Assembly (NCBI GenBank): GCA_030832235.1 | Contig: JAURJO010000328.1 | Location: 1-8,509, forward strand | DNA: 8,509 nucleotides | DNA from: Verrucomicrobiota bacterium | GTDB lineage: Bacteria > Verrucomicrobiota > Verrucomicrobiia > Opitutales > Opitutaceae | Direction of reading: 5' to 3' | Part shown: positions 1 to 5,352 of the stretch, piece by piece | Position numbering within the stretch: position 1 is the stretch's first letter | How the letters are laid out: each line of letters opens with the position of its first letter | Made by a program: the position numbers and the translations under genes | Notes under the pieces: model-generated | The model's input: the letters and a program-made list of their open reading frames with translations, nothing else | Databases searched by the model: none | What the model was told of the DNA's origin: nothing

Positions 1-1
1 C

Positions 2-1147
2 CTCATCACGGTGGAAAGACCCCAAGCGGGAGAATGGTTCCGCGACCGCGCGGAGGCGAGGCAAGCGGCCGGCGACACCGTGGGCGCGGAGTCCGACCGC
101 GCCATGGCCCGCCAAGCCGCCCGGCTGCAGTTCGCGCTGGTGATGGCCAATCCCGACCGCCGCGGTGCCCTCCCCCAGCTGTCCTCAGCGATCGAACTCG
201 ATCCCACCCTGGCCGAAGCCTACCTGGAGCGGGGTCGCATCCACCAGCGGTTCGACCGGCCGGAGCTGGCTCGGGCCGACTTTGCCCGGGCGCTCGAACT
301 GCGTCCCGGCTACCCCGATGCCATCGCCGCCCAGGCTGAAAGTGGCCGCCGCCCATCCGCCAGCCCAGCACCGGCGCGGACGCCCGCGGACGGCGCCGCC
401 ACCGCAGCCGACGCCGCACGCCAGCTCGCCAGCGCCCGCAAGGCGGAGGCGCCCCTGCTGCAGCGCGTGTTACTGGAGAAGCAGATGAAGGGCGATTTCG
501 CTGGCGCCCACGCTGGCTACACGGAGGCGATCCGGCAAAGGCCCGCGGAAGCTTCCGGCTACCTGCGGCGCGGCACGATGGCGCTGATGCTCGAGCTTTA
601 TGGGGACGCGATCGCGGACTTCGATCGCGTGGTCGAACTCCAACCCCTAGCTGCCACCGTCAGCCTGGCCCTGACCCTCCGGGGGGTTGCCCGGCAGGCT
701 CAGGGTGAGTGGGAAGCGGCGGTCGCCGACTTCGATCGCAGCCACGCCACCGTCGCTGACTTTCCCGCCAAGAACCGCTTCTTCCGCCGCCACCTCCTGC
801 ACCGGCTGGGGCGAACCGACCGTGGCCCGTCGCTCGCCACCATCGAGGCGCGAGTGGATGCGGCCTGGATCCGGCTGCTGGGCGGGTTTCTCGAGGACGA
901 GGTGTCCGAGGCGGAGCTGATGGCCGGCATCGGATCGGGGGACGCCACCACCGTCGCCCGCCGCACCTGCGGGGCATGCTACCATATTGGCCTGAAGTAC
1001 CTGGGCCGCGGGGACCGCACGCAGGCCCGCGCGTTTCTCCAGCGTGCCATCGCCGTGGACCTGAAGCTCGGACTCGCCAGCGAGGAACGCCTCGCGGAAC
1101 ACGTGCTGGCCCGGACTGAACTCGCCCGGCTGGGGGATGGACGGTAG
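2..1147 (+). CDS. TPR-repeat protein, 5' end outside the window
   Basis: The reading frame is open from base 2, and the protein begins inside what already looks like a TPR helix pair, so the real start probably lies upstream. The first start-like codon in view is GTG at 11, and the residue numbers here count from it (378 residues). Helix pairs with the TPR spacing of small residues are visible around residues 8-35, 53-85, 86-109, 150-178, 183-211 and 219-245. One is very canonical: AYLERGRIHQR, then ELARADFARALELRPGYPDA. An Ala/Pro-rich linker (about 110-145) splits the repeats into two blocks. The C-terminal part (285-350, containing WIRLLGGFLEDEVSEAEL and a final repeat CYHIGLKYLGRGD) resembles the end of NlpI-like TPR proteins. 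TPR proteins are protein-interaction scaffolds; partner and location cannot be told here. No signal peptide or catalytic domain is visible in this part. It converges on the leftward gene at 1285. Confidence 0.85.
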   Translation, partial: LITVERPQAGEWFRDRAEARQAAGDTVGAESDRAMARQAARLQFALVMANPDRRGALPQLSSAIELDPTLAEAYLERGRIHQRFDRPELARADFARALELRPGYPDAIAAQAESGRRPSASPAPARTPADGAATAADAARQLASARKAEAPLLQRVLLEKQMKGDFAGAHAGYTEAIRQRPAEASGYLRRGTMALMLELYGDAIADFDRVVELQPLAATVSLALTLRGVARQAQGEWEAAVADFDRSHATVADFPAKNRFFRRHLLHRLGRTDRGPSLATIEARVDAAWIRLLGGFLEDEVSEAELMAGIGSGDATTVARRTCGACYHIGLKYLGRGDRTQARAFLQRAIAVDLKLGLASEERLAEHVLARTELARLGDGR

Positions 1148-1240
1148 CCTGAGGAAGCGATCGGTTGCGGTCAGCCTGTTGCCGGCTGCACGGGCGAGTT
1201 TGGGAGCCACCCATCCTTTGACCCCCGGAAGGTATGCGAC

Positions 1241-1269
1241 GTGCAAAAGGTCCCACCCTTGGGGGTGGG
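1241..1269 (-). terminator. Probable intrinsic terminator of the substrate-binding-protein gene
   Basis: A perfect 7-bp stem, CCCACCC (1252-1258) with GGGTGGG (1263-1269), encloses a 4-base loop. Read on the minus strand it lies 15 bases past the TGA at 1285-1287 and is followed by ACCTTTTGCAC, a short T-tract starting two bases after the stem. The T-run is on the correct side only for leftward transcription. The T-tract is only four bases, so efficiency may be modest. The rightward TPR gene ends 104 bases before it, and on that strand no T-run follows the stem. Confidence 0.6.
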
Positions 1270-1284
1270 TGCCGCACGCGTCGC

Positions 1285-2418
1285 TCAGGGCGCGACCGTC
1301 TCGAGGAACTTGAACTGCCCGTCCTTCACCGCGATCACCACGGCCGCCTTGGAGGCGTTGCGTTGGGCGTCGAGGGTGGTGTCGCCGGTGACGCCGGGGA
1401 GGTTTTTCGTGGCGGCGAGGGCGTCGCGCAGCTTGGCGCTGTCGGTGGTGCCGGCGCGCTTGATGGCGTCGGCGAGCACCATCGCGGCGTCGTAGCCGAG
1501 CGCGGCCATGGCGTCCGGAACCTCATTGTTCCAGCGCTTCCGGAAGCGCTCGACGAAGCCTGAGACCGCCGGGGATTTGTTCTCGGGCGAGTAGTGGGTG
1601 GAGTAATACGTTCCCTCGACCGCCGCCCCTCCGATGCTGATGAGCTGCGGGGCCTCCCAGCCGTCGCCGCCGAAGAGCGGGAGATTCATCCCAAGGTCGC
1701 GGGCCTGTTTACAGACGAGCGCGGCCTCGGTGTAGTAGCCCGGCAGGAAGATACCGTCGACGTTGGCGGCCTTGATGGCGGTGAGCTGGGCCTTGAAGTC
1801 CTTGTCGCCCTCGGTGAAGCGCTGCTCGAGGGCGATGACGCCACCATCCTGGACGAAGCGTTCCTTGAAGTACTTGGCGAGGCCGACGCTGTAGGCGGAG
1901 GAAACGGACGTCAGCACGGCGACCCGCTTCAGCTTGAGCGTGTTGCGGGCGAACTTGGCCATGACGACGCCTTGGAACGGATCGATGAAGCAGACGCGGA
2001 ACACGTAGTTGCCGATCTCGGTGACCTTCGGGTTGGTCGAGGACGGCGAGATCATCGGGATGCGGGACTGCTGGGCGATGGGAGCGGCCTCTAGGGAGCG
2101 CATCGAGGCGACCTCGCCGATGAGCGCTACGACCTTGTCGCGCGAGATGAGCTTCTTGGCGATGGTCGCGGACTCGCCGGCCTTGGACTGGTTGTCCTCG
2201 GTGATGAGCTGGATCTTCCGGCCGAGCACGCCGCCGGCGGCGTTGATCTCCTCGACGGCGAGCAGGGTGCCCTTATGCGAAGACTGCCCGAACGCGGCCT
2301 CCTTGCCGGTGAGCGAGGCGAACTCGCCGACCTTGATCGGCGGCGGTTCCGCGGCGCGAAGGGCGGCGGCGAGGAGGGCGAGTGCGGCGAAGAGAAGGGG
2401 GGATTGGGGGAGACGCAT
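1285..2418 (-). CDS. Periplasmic ABC-transporter substrate-binding protein, Leu/Ile/Val (LivJ/LivK, Peripla_BP_6) family
   Basis: 377 residues, the usual size for a type I periplasmic binding protein. I place the start at ATG 2416-2418 because it opens directly into a signal peptide: MRLPQS, a hydrophobic stretch (residues 8-20) and probable cleavage near LRA-AEPPP (after about residue 22). The frame stays open further upstream but would give an implausible Arg/Pro-rich extension. There is no lipobox Cys, so a soluble periplasmic protein is predicted. Family hallmarks are IKVGEFASLTGKEAAFG (28-44), GTLLAVEEINAAGGVLGRKI (50-69), IPMISPSSTNPKVTE (120-134), YVFRVCFIDPFQG (138-150), LPLFGGDGWEAPQL (246-259) and MAALGYDAAMVLADAI (304-319). 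Family members capture branched-chain amino acids, amides, urea or aromatic acids for a LivHMGF-type importer; the ligand cannot be assigned. No permease or ATPase gene adjoins it. No Shine-Dalgarno is visible (the bases before ATG read CTCCTCCCGCC). Confidence 0.92.
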   Translation of the reverse strand: MRLPQSPLLFAALALLAAALRAAEPPPIKVGEFASLTGKEAAFGQSSHKGTLLAVEEINAAGGVLGRKIQLITEDNQSKAGESATIAKKLISRDKVVALIGEVASMRSLEAAPIAQQSRIPMISPSSTNPKVTEIGNYVFRVCFIDPFQGVVMAKFARNTLKLKRVAVLTSVSSAYSVGLAKYFKERFVQDGGVIALEQRFTEGDKDFKAQLTAIKAANVDGIFLPGYYTEAALVCKQARDLGMNLPLFGGDGWEAPQLISIGGAAVEGTYYSTHYSPENKSPAVSGFVERFRKRWNNEVPDAMAALGYDAAMVLADAIKRAGTTDSAKLRDALAATKNLPGVTGDTTLDAQRNASKAAVVIAVKDGQFKFLETVAP

Positions 2419-2532
2419 GGCGGGAGGAGAGCAGGAAAAGCGCCCGTGGCAAACCGATCGCCGCGAACGTGGAGGCGGGGCGGCTGGGTTTGTGCTTTCC
2501 GCGGCGGGGGAGGGTCGTTCAATTCGCCGCGC
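2419..2532. promoter_or_regulatory. Divergent intergenic region between the binding-protein and LptF/LptG-type genes
   Basis: These 114 bases separate two genes that start outward in opposite directions, so both promoters or leader regions should lie here or inside the opposite gene. I see no convincing -35/-10 pair on either strand, no inverted repeat suggestive of an operator, and no Shine-Dalgarno at the normal distance from either start. A G-rich run (GGGGGAGGG, 2506-2514) is about 18 bases before the rightward GTG, too far for a standard ribosome-binding site. Calling it regulatory rests only on gene geometry. Confidence 0.35.
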
Positions 2533-3648
2533 GTGAGCACCTTTGACCGTTATCTCCTGCGCGAGTGGCTGCAGATCCTCGCGCTGGTGCTGGCGGCGAC
2601 CATCGGCCTGCTTTTGGTGCAGGTACTCTACGATGATTTCCGCGCGCTCAGTGAGTTGGGTGCCGGATCGGCTCTGCTGGCGCGTTACGTGGCCGTGCGT
2701 CTGCCGAGTTTTCTCGCGTCGGTGCTGCCGTTGGCCCTGTTGGTCTCGCTGCTTTACACGCTGGGCCGGTTGCACCGGTCGAACGAGCTCACCGCGTTGC
2801 GCGCGGCGGGCGTGGGCTTCGGGCGGATGATGGCCCCGGTCTGGGCCGTGGGGTTGGTCTGCTGCGGGCTCTCGTGGTGGCTTAACACCGAGGTCGTGCC
2901 GTGGTCGGTCGAGGAGTCGCGGGCGATCAAGGAGGACCTTGAGTTCCGGGGGCAGAATGCGCGGGCGCTGCCGGCGGACCGCATCGGCGCCGTCCATAGC
3001 GTGGCATTCGACAATCCCGACGCGCGTCGGGTGTGGTTCTTCAACCGTTTTGCCAAGGGAACGATGAGGGGTTACGGAGTTTCGGTGTCAGAGTTGGACG
3101 CGCTGCGCCGCGAGCGGCTGCGGATCGTGGCGGCTGAGGCTTGGTTCGATGCGAATCGGGGAGGATGGGTTTTTCAGCGCGGTCGGGAGATGGCGTTTGA
3201 TGTGGAGTCGGGTGAGCAGACCAGCTCCACGCCGTTCTTGGAGAAACTCGCGGCCGGCTACCGGGAGGACCCGGAGCTGATGCTTCTGATCGACCGCAAG
3301 GCGACGCGACTCTCGCTCTGGGAACTACGCGAGCTGATCGCCCAGCTGGAAAAGGAGGGCAGCCCGAAACTGGCCGCCTACGCGGTGGAATACCACGGTT
3401 TGATCGCGGGCGTAGTGGGCCCGCTAATCGTCATCGCGATCGCGATTCCCTTCGCGGTTACGGGGGTGCGGGTCAACCCGGCCGTCGGCGTTTCGAAGTC
3501 GATCGGGCTCTTCTTTCTTTACTACGTGCTCAGTACCGTGGCTACGTCGCTGGCCACGCGCGGCGCCGTCGAGCCCGCGGTTGCCGCCTGGCTACCCAAC
3601 GCCGGCATGGCCCTCATCGCCGGCTGGTTTTTTCTGCGTCTCCGCTGA
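2533..3648 (+). CDS. LptF/LptG (YjgP/YjgQ) family lipopolysaccharide-export permease
   Basis: 371 residues, close to E. coli LptF/LptG (about 360). The start is taken as GTG 2533-2535, which gives the family-typical opening MSTFDRYLLREW; the frame is open upstream but that sequence is low-complexity and overlaps the divergent gene. Six membrane segments fit the family topology: about 11-33, 60-80, 100-118, 288-310, 321-341 and 350-369. The large hydrophilic stretch 119-285 is the periplasmic beta-jellyroll-like domain. The segment RSNELTALRAAGVGFGRM (82-99) matches the cytoplasmic coupling helix that contacts the LptB ATPase. Known role: half of the LptB2FG transporter that extracts LPS from the inner membrane and feeds LptC/A. 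I cannot decide between LptF and LptG; the FDRYLLRE opening is slightly more like LptG. No second permease or lptB gene is in view. It converges on the reductase gene with 50 bases between stops. Confidence 0.9.
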   Translation: MSTFDRYLLREWLQILALVLAATIGLLLVQVLYDDFRALSELGAGSALLARYVAVRLPSFLASVLPLALLVSLLYTLGRLHRSNELTALRAAGVGFGRMMAPVWAVGLVCCGLSWWLNTEVVPWSVEESRAIKEDLEFRGQNARALPADRIGAVHSVAFDNPDARRVWFFNRFAKGTMRGYGVSVSELDALRRERLRIVAAEAWFDANRGGWVFQRGREMAFDVESGEQTSSTPFLEKLAAGYREDPELMLLIDRKATRLSLWELRELIAQLEKEGSPKLAAYAVEYHGLIAGVVGPLIVIAIAIPFAVTGVRVNPAVGVSKSIGLFFLYYVLSTVATSLATRGAVEPAVAAWLPNAGMALIAGWFFLRLR

Positions 3649-3698
3649 TCAAGCTGACGATTGCTTCCGCCCCTCTCTGGTTGGCGCAGCGAATTCGA

Positions 3699-4457
3699 TC
3701 AGGTTCGTAGATAGCTCGCACCGTTCACGTCGATCACGGCGCCGGTCATGGTCTCAGGTGCGTCCAACGCGCAGAAGACTGCCGTCCGGGCGATTTCCTC
3801 CGCGGTGGCCACGCGTCCCAAGGGATGCTGGGCCAGCAGCTCCGTTCCTTTTTCACCGTGAAGATGTTCGGTCGCCATGTCCGTCTCCACCCAGCCGGGC
3901 GCGATGCAGAGCACGGTCACTTTGTGCGGAGCCAGCGCCTTCGCGAGGGATTGGCTGAGGGCGTTGAGCCCCGCCTTGCTCGCGCCGTAGGCCGGCGCGT
4001 CGGGTTCGCCGCGGAATGCCCCGCGCGAGGAAATGTTCACGATGCGTCCTCCGCCCGCGGCGGTCATGGATCGCGCGGCGAGGTGGCTCAGGTGAGCTGG
4101 ACCCAGCAGGTTGGCCGCGAGCGTTGACCGCCATGCCTCGCGCCATGTGTCCGGCGGCGTCGCCAGTGGCGGGTGCTCGGTGAAGACCCCGGCGTTGTTG
4201 ACCAGGATGTCGACCCGACCGAACGAACCAAGCGTCTCACTCCAAGCCCGGTCGACTCCGTCCTCCGTCGCGAGGTCCGCCTCGATCAACCGATGCCCGT
4301 CTCCCGGAAGTCCTCCGCGCACTTCCTCGCCGAGATCACGCCGGCGGTTGCAATGGACGGCGACGCGGCAGCCGCGCGCGGCGAGCGCCCGCGCGATGGC
4401 GGCTCCGATGCCGCGCGAGGCTCCGGTGACCAGGGCATGAGGACGGACGTTGGGCAT
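3699..4457 (-). CDS. Short-chain dehydrogenase/reductase (SDR), FabG-like
   Basis: 252 residues, the length of a classical SDR. The start is ATG 4455-4457, ten residues before the cofactor motif; the frame is open further upstream but that stretch is not protein-like. Rossmann motif TGASRGIG is at 11-18, an acidic adenine-ring site DL at 61-62 and NNAG at 87-90. The catalytic set is Asn115, Ser143 or Ser144 (in IVNISSRG), Tyr157 and Lys161 (YGASK); the PG nicotinamide motif is at 187-188. Basic residues after beta-2 (CNRRR, 36-40) suggest preference for NADPH. The C-terminal TGAVIDVNGASYLRT is typical of FabG-like enzymes. The substrate is unknown: with no fatty-acid genes nearby, it need not be the 3-oxoacyl-ACP reductase of fatty-acid synthesis. 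It starts 10 bases after the stop of the small gene at 4468-4710, so the two are probably co-transcribed. No Shine-Dalgarno is visible; coupling to the upstream stop may help initiation. Confidence 0.92.
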   Translation of the reverse strand: MPNVRPHALVTGASRGIGAAIARALAARGCRVAVHCNRRRDLGEEVRGGLPGDGHRLIEADLATEDGVDRAWSETLGSFGRVDILVNNAGVFTEHPPLATPPDTWREAWRSTLAANLLGPAHLSHLAARSMTAAGGGRIVNISSRGAFRGEPDAPAYGASKAGLNALSQSLAKALAPHKVTVLCIAPGWVETDMATEHLHGEKGTELLAQHPLGRVATAEEIARTAVFCALDAPETMTGAVIDVNGASYLRT

Positions 4458-4467
4458 GGGTTCTGAG

Positions 4468-4710
4468 CTAATCCGGCTTCCGCGGCGCCTTGGCCGGTGG
4501 CGATTCGAGGCCGAAGTCGGAGAAGTCGTTGCAAATCCCCTCGTGCGCCCGGTCCTGTTTGTAGATCTGCAGGATGCGCGCGTGCTCTTGGTCGGTTGTC
4601 GGGAAAATCCGCGGAGGCTCGCCCGGCAGCAGCAGTGCGGTGTAGGCACGCCGGCGGTCTACCATTCTGCGGATGACGAGCATGCCGGAAGGCTGGCTCG
4701 AAATTTTCAC
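4468..4710 (-). CDS. Small protein of unknown function (80 residues)
   Basis: I do not recognise this protein. The proposed start is GTG 4708-4710; ATG 4681-4683 (residue 10) is the alternative. Support for a real gene: about 64 of 80 codons end in G or C, as in the neighbours; the composition is balanced; and it ends 10 bases before the reductase start in the same direction. The sequence is soluble, with no signal peptide or membrane segment. It looks like a small alpha/beta domain: RRAYTALLLPGEPPRIFPTT (20-39), a likely helix DQEHARILQIYKQDRAH (40-56) and a conserved-looking EGICNDFSDFGLE (57-69), then a charged Pro/Lys-rich tail (70-80). It has a single Cys60 and no metal cluster or known catalytic motif. 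No Shine-Dalgarno is visible. It could be a small partner or regulator of the reductase, but that rests on position alone. Confidence 0.62.
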   Translation of the reverse strand: MKISSQPSGMLVIRRMVDRRRAYTALLLPGEPPRIFPTTDQEHARILQIYKQDRAHEGICNDFSDFGLESPPAKAPRKPD

Positions 4711-4838
4711 TTCGCCAGTAGGAACAGCGCCCCCCGCATCCGCGGAAAGTTCCGGCGGACAACTATCGCGATCAGCCCGCGAGTCCGTCCAGGTGTTGGG
4801 GAGAATTTCTTCCGCGCACCTCGACGGTCGCGAGACAC
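4711..4838. other. 128-base gap between ybeY and the small gene
   Basis: This is the only sizeable break in the leftward gene series. I see no strong hairpin with a T-run after ybeY, so transcription may continue into the small gene and the reductase. On the minus strand, a weak promoter-like pair can be drawn (TGGACG at 4786-4791 and GATAGT at 4762-4767, 18-base spacer), each matching four of six consensus bases, which is close to chance. An uninterrupted 43-codon frame also fills the gap on the minus strand, but I do not accept it as a gene. Confidence 0.3.
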
Positions 4839-5348
4839 TCAGTGGTGCCGCCGGCTGGTCGCGAAAACGAACCGAGGCAAAGCTCCGGCCTCGGACAGGA
4901 GCCGCATCGCGCGCGCCTCGGCTCGGCGCATCGCTCGCTTCCGCCGGGGCTCGAGGTCGTCGTGTCCGGCGAGGTGCAGCCAGCCGTGCACGACGTAGAG
5001 GGCGAGTTCGGCGGCGAACTCGCGGTCGTGTTCGCGTGCGTACGTGAACGCGGTGTCGGCGGAGACGCAGATTTCCCCGGCGACGCCGAGCGCGGGCATG
5101 CCCTCGAAGGTGATCACATCCGTGGTGGAGGGGTCGCGCAGGAAGTCGGCGTGCAGCTTGGCCAGCGCCGGATCGTCGAGAAAAACGACGGAGAGTTCGC
5201 CATCGGGCATGGTTGATCCGCGCGGCGCGAGGCGCGCGGCGTGTTCATCGAGAACAGCCACCAGCCGCTCGACGGAGCCGGTGGGCACGCGCAGGCGAGG
5301 GTGGCGGTTGGCGACCGCGACGGATCGCGGCGGGAGGCGCGCCGGCAT
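4839..5348 (-). CDS. ybeY: Endoribonuclease YbeY (rRNA maturation factor)
   Basis: 169 residues, normal to slightly long for YbeY. The start is ATG 5346-5348, four bases after the stop of the upstream 7TM-HD gene; the junction reads TGA GCCC ATG, so translational coupling is likely. YbeY is a metal-dependent single-strand endoribonuclease needed for 16S rRNA 3' end maturation and late 30S quality control. The signature is HGWLHLAGHDD at 121-131, corresponding to the family motif HGxLHLxGYDH; His121 and His125 are the first two metal ligands and the third His is Asp131. Other conserved parts are SVVFLDD (53-59), Arg71, TDVITFEG (76-83) and AGEICVS (90-96). The tail LEPRRKRAMRRAEARAM after the motif matches the family's final helix. 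The Asp variant also occurs in other phyla as far as I recall, so loss of activity should not be assumed. Confidence 0.95.
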   Translation of the reverse strand: MPARLPPRSVAVANRHPRLRVPTGSVERLVAVLDEHAARLAPRGSTMPDGELSVVFLDDPALAKLHADFLRDPSTTDVITFEGMPALGVAGEICVSADTAFTYAREHDREFAAELALYVVHGWLHLAGHDDLEPRRKRAMRRAEARAMRLLSEAGALPRFVFATSRRHH

Positions 5349-5352
5349 GGGC

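Noticed and set aside
1172..1188. CAGCC/GGCTG hairpin just after the TPR gene, considered as its terminator.
   Set aside because: The stem is only 5 bp with a 7-base loop and no T-run follows on the plus strand.
1594..2094. Long plus-strand open frame opposite the binding-protein gene, and similar long antisense frames opposite the pgpH, ybeY, phoH and reductase genes.
   Set aside because: High GC keeps antisense frames free of stops. Their products have skewed composition and no domains, while the opposite strand encodes clear families.
2419..2997. Upstream extension of the binding-protein frame as a longer N-terminus.
   Set aside because: It is Arg/Pro/Gln-rich, lies antisense to the permease gene and would bury an obvious signal peptide inside the protein.
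3663..3690. Imperfect hairpin between the convergent Lpt permease and reductase genes, considered as a bidirectional terminator.
   Set aside because: Only a 4-bp core plus 3 bp across an internal loop, and no T-run on either side.
4286..4762. Minus-strand frame of 158 codons overlapping the reductase and small-gene region.
   Set aside because: It is a shifted frame over better supported genes, and its product is Arg/Ala/Pro-rich without recognisable motifs.
4762..4791. Promoter-like pair TGGACG / GATAGT on the minus strand before the small gene.
   Set aside because: Only four of six matches in each box, with an 18-base spacer, is expected by chance in a gap of this size; there is no supporting element.
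4707..4838. A 43-codon minus-strand frame that starts at GTG directly after the ybeY stop and ends overlapping the small gene's GTG.
   Set aside because: The neat fit between neighbours is tempting, but the product is mostly Arg-rich and only about two thirds of codons end in G or C, well below the real genes. A readthrough extension of ybeY is also unlikely because that protein is already full length.
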